Source: Guyanagaster necrorhizus
Lineage: Eukaryota; Basidiomycota; Agaricomycetes; Agaricales; Physalacriaceae
Assembly: GCF_019112545.1 (NCBI RefSeq)
Contig: NW_025064890.1
Coordinates: forward strand, 709,818 to 773,817
DNA length: 64,000 nucleotides
Direction: 5' to 3'
Shown here: positions 50,601 through 61,035 of the stretch, in pieces
Position numbering within the stretch: the first letter of the stretch is position 1
How the letters are laid out: the number at the start of each line of letters is the position of its first letter
Made by a program: the position numbers and the translations under genes
The notes under the pieces: model-generated
The model's input: only the letters and a program-made list of their open reading frames with translations
What the model was told of the DNA's origin: nothing
The model's database searches: none

Positions 50601-51470
50601 TCCAGTTTTCCAGTTGATCAGCAGATTGTGCCTGATCAGCCAGTCATGCCTGAGGAAGACTTCCTTGGTACTGAGATCTGTCATGGCCAAGTCAATTCAC
50701 TCAGAGTAATCCCCAATTATGAGGTGCAGTTTGATAAACTCTATTATTGAACTGGCCTGATTCTTTGTTCCATCAGTGTTATACACTGGTATAGGGGCAG
50801 CTGTAGCCCTTGTTGAAAGCTTGTGCTTATTGACAAAAGTATGATTGATTGAACTTCCCATGCAGCCACTGTCCACTAAGACAGTAACTGAATAGATGGC
50901 TCAGTTTGTTAACATCTTGATTTGAGCTTTAATCATCAGGTCCTATCCTGTGGTCTTGGTGCAGCAAACATATCTCCTTGGTCCCCATAGTTTGTTGAGC
51001 CACTCCAGGACTTGACATCTCTCAGCTTTTCTCATCTCTTTGATTACTCCATCAACAATCTCTTCTACTCAAGTTTTGTATTCAATTTTTGAGTATAGCC
51101 CTTGCAGCCTTCTCCATAGGTGCATCACAGATGGCTCTTCAGGTTCACTCAGTTTTAAATAGTTTGAGCCACTTATTGGGGGTCTCTCTCTCTCTTTGGC
51201 TTGAAGGCAGTTGAGTGTTTACTAGCAATTCTTCAGTGTGTGTAGTGATAGCAGATATATTTGAATGCATAGATAAGTTAGGCATATTTGTGACTACAGA
51301 GACATTATTAGTCTGACTAGCAGCTACTGTTTACACACTATAAGATTCTTTAGCTGATCTAGTAAAATCACTCATTAGTCAGCCCTGTTTTTTACTTTCT
51401 CTATCTTGGTTTTAGCACTGAGTTCTTCTTTCTCCTTCTGGAGCTCAGCAATCTGTGCTTGTATGTCTTC
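47690..51470 (-). pseudogene. Element IV pol relic (protease, RT, RNase H, integrase, chromodomain)
   Basis: Protease: VDSGCMGSS around 50,860. Reverse transcriptase: about 50,340-49,683 with VMFFGLTNSPATFQWMMN and the YLDD catalytic motif near 49,953-49,964. RNase H: 49,580-49,290 (ERAIGTVLFQEQDERWQPIA; YDKELLAIMLALKEWKHYL). Integrase: zinc-binding region about 48,920-48,780, core 48,690-48,399 (GYDTIIVIVDHFSKA; VVISDRG; TAYHPQTDEQIE). C-terminal barrel about 48,060-47,860 (WKIHDIFNETLL) and chromodomain about 47,850-47,690 (HYKINQVLNHK ... DYFISWKSYG). Conserved Arg positions are replaced by Trp, Cys, Gln or stop (PVQDYWKLN; AAF-stop-TNC; FTNFYQQFI-stop-DYSK), the pattern expected of CpG deamination in CGN codons. 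Confidence 0.9.
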
Positions 51471-54400
51471 TCAGATCCTCTTTTTTCTCAGACAGTCCTT
51501 TGCCATATGGTCTTTCTGACTGCAATTAAAGCACTTTCCTTCCTTCTTCATGCAGTCAATGTCTATAGGTTTTCTCATCCCAGTATATGTGGTGCCTGTG
51601 CCTATCTTCTGAGTTTGATAGGTAGAGGCTGTTGAGGTTTTCTGTGATTTCTCAGCAGTTGTCCCCACAGTTTTAGAGTTGTTCAGGGTTGGTGAGGTTA
51701 ATTTCTTGGGGAAGTCTTGCAGAGTTGACTGTTTCACTTTCTGCCTTTGTCACTTCTTATACATCTCAATGATTCTCTTCTTCCATTTGTTGTATTCTAC
51801 CAGTATCAGGGCTTTGATGCTGATAGCAGAGATCATTGTGACATATGAGAAGAGGACTCCTCTCTTGAGGGTCTCTACTATCTGTCTGTCATTTGCCATG
51901 TCATCTCAAATCCCAGCAAGCTTTATGAGCTGTTCCAGCTCATTGAAGTAGTCTGTAGCTACCTTATCTCCCATCTTGTACTCCTTGATCTTTTGTTTAT
52001 GTACTTCTTGCACCACTAGATCAATAAATTTGTTATGAAGCATTTGTTTAAAGACTGGCCATGAGAGGCATCAATAATGCTCCTGAGTTGTTGATCAGAA
52101 GTTCAGAGAGATGAGGATCTACCACATTTTTGCCTTGTCTTCAAGATATGAGGCAGCAAAGACAATCTTGTTTATGTGGGTTTTAAGATATCTGACATAT
52201 ACCTTGAAATATTGTTCACAATTGACTAGGAACCTGTCAATATCATTGGATGCTCTTTTGAAGGGACAGAGTTTATGAAGTAGATCTGGTTTGCATTGTA
52301 GAGTGATGGCATTATCAAGTAAGGGCTCCATTGGATTGGACCAATCTTTGAAAGGTGGTCAGCACCACTCCAATGGTGGTCTGGGGAATAAATGAAGAGA
52401 GTAGTTGTTGGTGACCAGGCTCTTCTTCTAGGCTTCTTCTTTTCAGATGATAACATCATTCTAAATAGTGAATCTGAGTTTCACTGCTTCAGAGTCATCC
52501 CAGATCAGTTTCTTTCTGGTCCTACTCTCTGTAGCTTTGTCAGCTGAGAGTTAGACCTCTAGTATTCAGCTTTCTCTGCTGATCCAGAGGTTTCAATAAC
52601 CATTTGGCCAGACAGTCAGCTGAGGTCAGGATTGTGATAGCTGGATTGCCACCAATCGAATTAACAGAGTGGAGTATGAATAGTTGCTTCAGATAGTCAG
52701 AGCCATATACACAGCCTGTTGTGGAGTGAATAGAGGTGTCTATGGCATTAATTGGATTTTGGTCAGAGGTTGGTATTCTAATACCCTTCTGACCAGGTCT
52801 TTGGGATGGCTCTGATTGTACTGTTCTGTGGCATAACTCATAGCAGCATAGTGCAGAATTTCTGTTTGTTTATTTGGTTCAGCTGAAATATATAATTTTC
52901 CAAGGTGCAATGCCAACCAGTTAGTGTCACACCATAAAAATGTTACCTCTCACTCATACAAATCCTGATATTCCTTTACTTGCATCTTATAGATTTTTTT
53001 CTCCAATATTTCTTTGTTTATGTCTTCTGTGAGGAAGTATGTGAGCTCTTTGCCAGCATAGAGCAGTTCACTGCTCTCAGTTTTGTTGTTCTCATCCTCT
53101 CCTTCCTTGAGGAGAGAATCATTGGGCTGGTTTAAGAAACTCTCCTCATGCTCTAGTGGTTATATCATTGTTCTGCTGCTCTGGCTGAGTGCTGAGCCCA
53201 GCAGTGGAGCTCACACTGGTTAGAGTGGTGATGTTAATGTAGGTGTCTCTAAGACAGCTTCCAATGTTTGAGTCATACCAATTGCCCTCTGTTGCTCATG
53301 CCATCTCCACTTGCTTGCTATAGATGTGGAAGTTTCAATAATATTGCTTGTCAAGGAACTGTTGAGCAACTCTACTTCTAAGATATTCTCAGAGAGCATG
53401 AGTGAAGATATGGGCATTGAGAGGTACTTGAAGCCCATAGTGCCTAAGAATAGACTCATCATCCTCAAAGGTGGTGTTGATGCTGGGGGTTCTGTTGAGA
53501 GAGGGATATTCAAGAGATGGGAGACAGAAGGCAGCTCTTGTAATATCATCCCATGGTGGAGGAGAGATTCCTCTGTCTCCCCATCTTTTGGCTTTATCAG
53601 TGGTAAGGACTTCACTGAGTCCTCCTGCCTATAGATCTTTATCTGCTGTACTGGATTCATAGAATATAGGGGTTGAGAGCAATAACTGCAAACAGAGCTT
53701 GTACCAGTCTGAGAATCCCACTTATAGTCACTCCCTCTCATTTTGATGCTGCTCACTTCTGATTCATGCATCATATGCTATAGTGTTCTAAGCATGTTGT
53801 CCTTTCTCCATGATTCACTGCTTGAGGCTACTGAGAGCTTGGTGGTGCTCTTCTGGAGTCTGTCTTTGTTGCTGCTCTTTCTGTCTGATGGCTTCTTTAT
53901 AGTTGAAAGGAATGTTAAGATCCCAGATGGAAAATAGATGGTGGATGATCTCATTGTGAGCCTCTCTTCCTCTGTTTTTATTAACAAGTCAGTCACTTGA
54001 TACTCTCCCTATCTCAGCACTGGTTCTAGGGGAGCCTGACATTGGAGAGCTAGTGGCAGAAGGTCTGTATCACTCATTAGAGAAAGAGTGGGATCTTGGA
54101 GCCACTCTAGTGGAATTAATAGAATTTCTGGCATGGTTGCCAACTCCAGGGGTTAAAGAGGCAGTAGTTGGATTGGGAGAGGGGGACTGCTGAAAGAAGT
54201 CCTTCAGGAGATTCTCATTCTTGTAGTTGGGGATAGAGAGAGAGACTCACAGGTTTCTGAATCCTGTGAGCTGATCATCTTCATTTCTGCTGATGGATTG
54301 AGAGGGATATTGGTTTCTCTCTTCTTTTTAACCATCCTCTTGATGTGGATTGCTAGGTCCAGCTTCAGGTATGGGGCCTGGAGGCTGGTAGGTCATTCAT

Positions 54401-54476
54401 TGGGATTCTGAGATGTTATAAAGAGGTAAGTCAGAGGTGACATTGCAGAGGATGTGTCTGATGTGTTAGAATTCAT
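51471..54476 (-). pseudogene. Element IV gag relic with CCHC zinc knuckle
   Basis: The frame starts at ATG 54476 (MNSNTSDTSSAM) with a Ser/Pro-rich N-terminus and a central acidic/charged part. The capsid-like region at 52,119-52,331 contains LDNAITLQCKPDLLHKL and DIDRFLVNCEQYFKVYVRYL. The nucleocapsid knuckle CFNCSQKDHMAKDC lies near 51,500. Multiple TGA/TAG codons interrupt it. The capsid block is shared with the gag relic at 61,207-61,410. Confidence 0.82.
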
Positions 54477-54684
54477 TGTAATGTCAGATAGCCCAGAGAG
54501 TAATCGAGTGACATCTCTAGCATAGCTGAATAATCACAAGTAAGCCTAAAAGTGTTCTGATAATAGAAGCTAGAAGTTCAAAGAACTCTTGATCAAAGTT
54601 TGGGTCTAATGTGTTGATGGCAGACATTCAGTTTTCTCCACACTATGGTGCATAAGAAAAGAAAAGAAGCAGCTTTGAGCTAAT

Positions 54685-55152
54685 TGTTAGACTCAAGCAT
54701 CACATAAACAGAAACACATGATAAACTGAAGTCATCTCACACTTTGGGTGATTGACAGAGTTCACTGATGCATATTCTGATTGGTGTGTCACAAGGCCTT
54801 AGGATTGGCTTGAGTATAGAATAGTATAAAGATAAACTTTAACTTGAAGCTGGGGACTACCAGTGAGAGTGAGCCTGTTTAAATACTATACAGGTCATGG
54901 CTAAATACACTACTTCCTATTGTATATTGTTGAGTTCTTTGTGTCCATTGTCCTTGAGCATCACTACTGTACATAAAAGAGTTCTTGTACATCATCAGGC
55001 AACTCTGTTGCATTAAAAGACAATAATGGACTTGGCTTGTTGTGCTGACAAAGCCTTGTTCCACAGTGTTAAGTGCTTGTATTAGCACTCTGACTAAGCA
55101 TAAATAGGAGTCATTCAAGAATAAGAGAAAAAGAAATGATAGAATCATAACA
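54685..55152 (-). repeat. LTR c (5' LTR of element IV)
   Basis: 468 bp, TGTTAGACTCAAGC ... AATCATAACA on the plus strand, with clean TG...CA ends. Followed by gaaga (55,153-55,157), the target duplication that matches gaaaa before LTR b with one G/A difference. Confidence 0.95.
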
Positions 55153-55478
55153 GAAGATTAGTCATATCCAACTATACTTTGTTGTTGGTATTATAGTAGC
55201 AGGCAGAAATGCAGTGTTTATCTTATTGTTTTTTATTGTAGTGGCTGCTTTTTAAGGATGATGCAGGTTTCATTGTGGATCTTGTCCATCATTTGGGTGA
55301 AGTCAGAGGATGTGGATATTGTTGTATGAATGCATTCTATATGAGAGATATTAGAGTGTCAACTGTGGTTTATAAAGAAGAGGATTTTACTAGTCATAGA
55401 ATGGACATGATTATTGTGTTAAAAGGCCACAAGAGCAAGCCACTCCATCCAATCATCTTGGCAGTAGTTAAGGAATAG
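55153..55478 (-). mobile_element. Gypsy element III internal segment, part 2
   Basis: It resumes the integrase C-terminal region of element III exactly where part 1 stops (attagtcatatcc aligns with the equivalent gttagtcatattg of element IV at 48,047). It is interrupted again after aaggaatag at 55,478. Confidence 0.83.
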
Positions 55479-56889
55479 TGATATGCAGGATACATATCCA
55501 GCTCTATAATTTGCAAATTCTGCATAACACATTAGAATATGCTAGTAACTGAAGACTATTAGCCAGTAGAGGATTATGGCTGAGGCTTCAAGCTGATAGT
55601 CACACTAGTCACCAATACTAAGTCCAAAAGAGACTTTATAAAATAACATGGCCTAAAGATAAAAATCCTAAGTCAGATTTGAACTTAGAAAAGTTCTACA
55701 CCACACTTTGAGAAATACTAAGTCCAAGTTGGACTTAGAAATGGTATCTCAACTGGGGCCAATTCTATATGCCACTAAGACAAGTATATTCTAAGACAGC
55801 TAGAGGTAATACCATAGCCAGTTGTAGAGTATTAAGTAAAGATAGCATTATCCAGAAGTAGTAAGAAGAGGGACTCAATGATCTGTGGCTAGCACTCTGA
55901 GTTTTGACTCAAATTCCTAAGTCTAAATTTTTTAGATATCAGGTGATCTAAGGGACTTAGAATTGAGAGGAATAGAGTGGATAAGACTGGTTGACCAGGC
56001 CTGACTGGGCCTGATCAATTGAGCTACTAAGAATAACTCAGAGAATTAAAACTCTGGGTAGACAGAAAGAAGTTAGATACCCACAGGCACTGTAGGCTTA
56101 AAATAAAGCTGTGCAGTGGCCAGGCAGGTCTGGACAAGCCTAGAGGAGTCTAAGAGCACCACTATTCCAGAATAATAGTATGATTCTACTTTAAATAAGA
56201 GAAATACTAGTTTGAATGCTTTATTTATAGATTCTGTACCTATTGTTGATATATAAAAGAAGAGAATAGGGAAAAATAGGAAGCAAGCAACCCACCTCTG
56301 CATTCAGGCCTTTTAGCCCACTGTAGCTAGTCTCTGGGACAACAGATTTTGAGTTTTGCTTTGACTTAGTGATTTATTTAAGTTGCTTTGTCACTTAGAG
56401 AGGATTAGATTGGAATAATAACTGTGCTTTAGGTTTTGGATTAATTTGGGTTCCAAACTATAAGGGTTTCAGCATCAGAATAAAAGTTCTTCAGTTTTGA
56501 GGACTGCTAGCCAGCCAAGAGTGCAGCTAGTCAAGCCTAAGTGCTTGATAGACTTAGTATTTGAGTTTTGGAGTTTATTAGGTTTCAGAATATTCTAAGT
56601 TGCTTTGGAGGGCAATTTAGCATTGATTCTAAGTCCTAATTATACTTAAACATTGCTATAAACTACTCTCATGAGTATTGCATCTTAGAAAGCAAGATAG
56701 AGTTGAATAACTGTCTTTATTGACTGTTTCTTTGATTTTACTTAAGACTGCAAGAGTGCTTCTATCATATTCAAAACAACTGACCTCAACTGTATTTGGT
56801 GATTGTGTATTGAGTGGTTAGGTGTTGGTGTTTGAGAGTTCATTCCTCATTCACCTCTCTTAGTCACTTAGCCATTACCAAGCACATCA
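55479..56889. mobile_element. Unclassified 1.4-kb insertion in element III
   Basis: Comparison with elements II, IV and VI shows about 1.41 kb of extra sequence between aagga(a) and cagtcagaggta in the integrase region. The ends are weakly inverted: TGATATGC at 55,479 and GCACATCA at 56,882-56,889. Possible 4-bp flanking repeats are atag and acag. There is no coding frame. It is rich in the motif TAAGTC in both orientations, including a perfect 10-bp inverted pair CTAAGTCCAA/TTGGACTTAG at 55,718-55,738. Probably a non-autonomous DNA transposon; the superfamily is undetermined. Confidence 0.6.
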
Positions 56890-57309
56890 ACAGTCAGAGG
56901 TATTTTTCAATCTCTTGATTGATCCTCTCTATCTGTCTATCTGTTTGTGGATAATAAGCTGTGGATGCATTTTGTCAGATGTTGAGTAGTCAATACAAGT
57001 CAATGAGGAATTTCAGGATGAATTGTGGTCTCCAATCAGAGATTATGACTTGAGGCATGTTATATTTGGTATATACCTCATTGTGAAACATTTTGGCCCA
57101 TTCTTCTGATGTTAACTCTGTTGAGCATGTAATTGGAATGACCATCTTTGAGAACCAGTTGACAATAATGAGGATTGCATTATAACTATTGCAATCTGGT
57201 AATTCAGTAATTGTATCCACTGAAATATGGGTCCAGAGTGATTGAGGAATCTCATTCAGATAGAGCAGTGCTGCTGATGGTTGTGTTAATGATTTGCCTT
57301 ATTGGCAAG
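56890..57309 (-). mobile_element. Gypsy element III internal segment, part 3
   Basis: Integrase core of element III on the minus strand (57,220-56,990: DTITELPDCNSYNAIL; VIISDWRPQFILKFL). The usual DRG/DRD after the second catalytic Asp reads DWR, again an Arg-to-Trp change. The segment ends at 57,309 where LTR e starts, so the rest of element III lies beyond element VI. Confidence 0.83.
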
Positions 57310-57767
57310 TGTTAAGCTCAAGTTGCATATGATCATTAGCATGTGATAAACTGATATCACTTTATGTTCAAGTGTTCTATCAGAGTTCACTGATGCACTA
57401 ATTGATCATATGCTTCAAGACTATTACTGATTGGCTTGAGAGTAAAGTAGTGTGAAGATAAACTTTAGCTTAAAGCTGGAGATTACCAGTAAGAGCAAGC
57501 TGTCTTATATACTACAAGTCATCAGTTTATAATTACTACTACCTATTGTGTATAGGGTCATTACTATGCCCATTGTCCTTAGGCATTATTACTAACTACA
57601 AAAGATCTATTGTGCATCATTGAGTGTTGCTGTTATATTGAAAGACAATGACCAGCTAGGCTTGTTGTATTGACTAAGCCTGTCTCATAGTCTTAAGCAT
57701 CTGGTTAAGTGCTCTGACTAAGCATAAATAGGGGTTAAAAGTGAAGAAAAATATAAAAATCATAACA
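57310..57767 (-). repeat. LTR e (Gypsy element VI, 3' LTR)
   Basis: 458 bp, TGTTAAGCTCAAGTTGC ... ATCATAACA on the plus strand, homologous to the other LTRs. Its partner 5' LTR should lie to the right of the window. Confidence 0.88.
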
Positions 57768-58908
57768 TTACCTTCTTCTTAAGATTGTTGTTCTGATAAT
57801 TTAATTTAGGGATAATTCATGCTTCTGTATAGCATTATCAGCCATCATTTGCTTTTCATTGACCCATTAGTTAGATTTAGGTCTGTAACCTTTTCAACTA
57901 ACTAAATAATTGACAGTTGTCATTATTTCACTCTCTTTCACTTTAATTTTGTGCAGTTTATAGTTGAGAATTTGGTTAATTTTATAATGCTCCTTATCAT
58001 CAATGAGATCCAGTGGAGGTGGTGGGGGTCTTTCTTGATTTGGGAAGGCAGATAGAATATAGGAGGTGAGAAGTGATTTATCGAAGACATCATGAACCTT
58101 TCAGTTTATTAGAAGATACAGCTTATATGCAGAGGCACTGACTTTGGCTAATACTAAAAACAGATCAGTCCATTTGTCATCCAGTTTCTGCTTTGAGCAA
58201 GAACGATGGAGGTTTGTGGTGTTGAGCCACACCTTGTCATTGATATTGTAAGTTTATGAGAGAATGTAATGTTTGTTATATTGTTTTTTCATTGTATTAG
58301 CTGCCTATTCAAGAGCAGTCTGAATTTCATCATGGATTTTAGTCATAGTGGCAGCAAAATCAGAGGAGGTGGACATTATTATGTGTGTGCATTCAGTATA
58401 AGAGATGTTCAGGTGTTGTCTATAATTAATGAAAAACAGTGTGTTATCTATGGTAGAATAGACTCAGTTGTTGTGTTGGAAGGTGGCAAATGCCAGCTAT
58501 TCAACCCAGCCATCTTGATAATAGTTGATAAACAGCTGGAGGTATTTTTCAACTTCTTAGTTGGCTTATTCTGTTTGGCCATCCATTTAGAAGTAGTAGA
58601 TCATGGATGTGTTTTAATGGATATTAAGTAGTTGATACAGATTGTTAAGAAATTTTAATATAAACTGTGGCTCTCAATCTGAAATGACTACTTGGGGCAT
58701 GCTATATTTGGTATAGACTTCATCTCATAGAATTTTAGCTCATTCTTCTGATGTCAACTCTGTTGAGCATATGATTAGGATGATTGCTTTGAAGAAACAA
58801 TCAATGATGATGATAATAATAGTATTATAGCTATTACACTCTGAGAGTCCAGTGATCATGTTGGTGGAGATATGTATTCATGGTATCTGCAGGATCTTAT
58901 TTAGGTGT
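57768..58908 (-). mobile_element. Gypsy element VI internal segment (chromodomain and integrase)
   Basis: Minus-strand pol end: chromodomain about 57,850-58,020, integrase C-terminus about 58,060-58,230, integrase core about 58,640-58,860. It stops at 58,908 in the integrase N-terminal region and is joined to the truncated end of pogo copy B. Everything between integrase and gag (RNase H, RT, protease) is missing from this element. Confidence 0.8.
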
Positions 58909-61033
58909 AGTGCAGCCTATATCTCTATAAACATGCCTCCTGAACTAACATGAAAACCACATGCTAAATCTGGAAATCCATATGAGCATACAAAACAGAA
59001 GAAGAAAGTCCCAATATACATATCATTGGCTCAGCCTTCAAAGCAGATTTCTCACCCACACCTCACAACAGGAGACTGGCTCATAGTATTCAAATATGTT
59101 GATAACCATCCTTTCCATCAACATGCTGATATTGTGGCACATTTCACAAACTGAAAGAAAGGTGCACTACTCTTTACCCAATCAACTCTTTCATAGAAAC
59201 TGGCATCTTGTACAAAAATTGAACAGCATACAAACAAGAACTCTAATGCACTATCATCCAAAAAGTCTTGCATTGTCATCTGACCTGATGTGGAGCATAT
59301 TGTTGCATCCTGGTATCAGAATATGCAGCTCTGAGGTGAGACTGTGACTGATGCAATACTGATAAAGAAGTGAAATTGGATTGAAAATCTGATGGATATT
59401 CTAGAGGATTAGTGTTTAAAAGAAGAGGGATGGTTGAGGTCATTCTGCAAGGCATGGAAGATTCAGGAGGTTTGATGACATAGAGAAGCAGGCTCAGTGG
59501 ATATGGTGACAGTGGAAAAAGAATATGTATGCCTTCACAGCATTATGGTGAAATATATGATGTGAGACAGATAGAATATTGATAAATCTGGTCTTGTCAT
59601 CTTTGCCATCCCAGATCATACCTTGGCATCTAGTCCTATGAGTGGACAGAAACAAAACAAGTTCTATATCATCATGTGTTTTGCTGTAAATGCAAATAGG
59701 AGTGAGCAGATGCCAGTTGTTTTCATTGGAAAGTCAAAGCAACCACAATGTTTCAAAAAAAAGAGTCCAACAACAATGGGATTCTATTATCAGAATAACA
59801 AGAAGGCCTGGATGATGAGCAAAATATTTACAGAGTGGGTGAAGATGTTTGATTTAAAGATGAAGAGAGAGATGCAATAGGTTCTGCTGACCTTAGACAA
59901 CTTTTGAGGGCATTCCATCACTTATACACCCCATAACACAAAGCTGGAGTTCTTCAAGCCCAACATGACTCTATATGTCCAGCCACTAGATGCTGGTATT
60001 ATCCAATGCTTCAAAGCATATTATTAGAATGTCATGTGTATTCATACACTTGATCTTGATGACCTTAGAGAGTCTGAGATCTTCAAGCTTGATCCTCTTG
60101 AAGCTATGACTATTGCTCATGATGCTTGGGCAAATGTCGGCAGTGAAACGATAGCAAACTGCTGGAAACACACTGGTATAATGCCTGACAATGCATCTGA
60201 GTCACAGTCCACCACACTATCCAATGATTTCCAAGACACCTCACTCTTTGAGTCTGCATGAAACCTTGTTTATGACTTTGTCTCAACAGACAAATACACA
60301 CTTCCAGGAATTGAACAGGCATTGCAGAATCTGGTTGGAAACCAATATGCTGATGCTGACTGATATCCTGCTCTTATGGCTGTTATGAATGCAGAGAATG
60401 ATGTTAATAAAGCACTGGAAGCAGTCAATCAGTTGGCTCCTTCATCACAGTCAAAAATGAACACATCTTCCACTCAAATTGCCTCTATTCAACAGCTTCA
60501 GACAGCAGAGATAATGTTGAAGGACCACCTTGTCAAATTGAAACAACAAAATCACATGTTTGGTCCTATTCCAACTATTGAAGAGATAGTTAACCCTATT
60601 GCAGAAGAGTATACTAAAGATCTTGAGGCAATGCCAACAGATGAGGAGATTGTTGCTGCTGTCAAGCATGGTATTGCAGTAGAAAATGGGGAAATAACTG
60701 TCATTGATGATAATGAGAAAGAGGAGGGTGAGAAAGAACAGATCTTAATAACTACAAAGGAAGGATTTGAGCTTGTTCAAAAGCTGGAGGCATTTTGTGT
60801 TTCACAAGGTGACCAGAGTGGATTAGTACCACAGCTGAGGAAGTTGAGAGGAGCATTATTCAAGAAGATGCATGGAAAGCTGACCCAAAAGCCACTGACA
60901 GCATTTTGAGGCAATGATGATGTTGTCACATAAGTCACATGTCACATCACATACTATTTTGATTCTGCATAAATCTATAAATGCATATGGTTTTAGTGTC
61001 TCCTGATCATATGCATTGTGAGATAGTCAACTG
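58909..61033 (+). mobile_element. Pogo-like transposon, copy B (inverted, 5'-truncated)
   Basis: Colinear inverse of copy A. Positions sum to 98,585 at both ends and at the ATG (39,652 and 58,933), so there are no net indels over 2,125 bp. The right end has the intact 24-bp inverted repeat (61,010-61,033) followed by TA. The left 259 bp, including the other inverted repeat, are missing. The only difference I found is at 58,939 (C here, T in copy A on the coding strand). It retains the same two CpGs (60,138 and 60,149). Confidence 0.93.
58933..60909 (+). pseudogene. Pogo-type transposase relic, copy B
   Basis: Same 659-codon frame and the same stops as copy A. The stop positions I read follow PELT, HFTN, STLS, CIVI, MQL, LIKK, ILED, QEV (two in a row), KYMM, DR, REMQ, LDNF, KAYY, ESA and YADAD: eleven TGA, five TAG, no TAA. 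No frameshift. The DDE core lies at about 59,623-60,030. The C-terminal block 60,376-60,909 ends in KKMHGKLTQKPLTAF. Confidence 0.88.
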
Positions 61034-61035
61034 TA

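Larger units (their letters stand above)
47137..55152 (-). mobile_element. Full-length Ty3/Gypsy chromovirus (element IV), nested in element III
   Basis: 8,016 bp with two 468-bp LTRs and an internal gag-pol in the order gag, CCHC knuckle, protease, RT, RNase H, integrase, chromodomain on the minus strand. Target duplication is gaaaa/gaaga. A purine tract (AGAAGGGGG on the minus strand, about 47,608-47,616) next to the 3' LTR is the likely polypurine tract. I could not identify a convincing primer-binding site next to the 5' LTR. The coding frames carry many nonsense codons, so the element is dead. Confidence 0.93.

Noticed and set aside
58933..60909. Recoding or RNA editing that reads TGA/TAG as sense in the transposase
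   Set aside because: Stops sit at positions normally Arg and coincide with island-wide CpG loss in non-coding DNA too. Mutation explains them without an editing system, and adenosine editing would give Trp, not Arg.
37552..61033. Segmental inverted duplication as the origin of pogo copies A and B
   Set aside because: Similarity stops exactly at the terminal repeat and TA on the shared end, and the flanking sequences differ. Gene conversion cannot be excluded from sequence alone.
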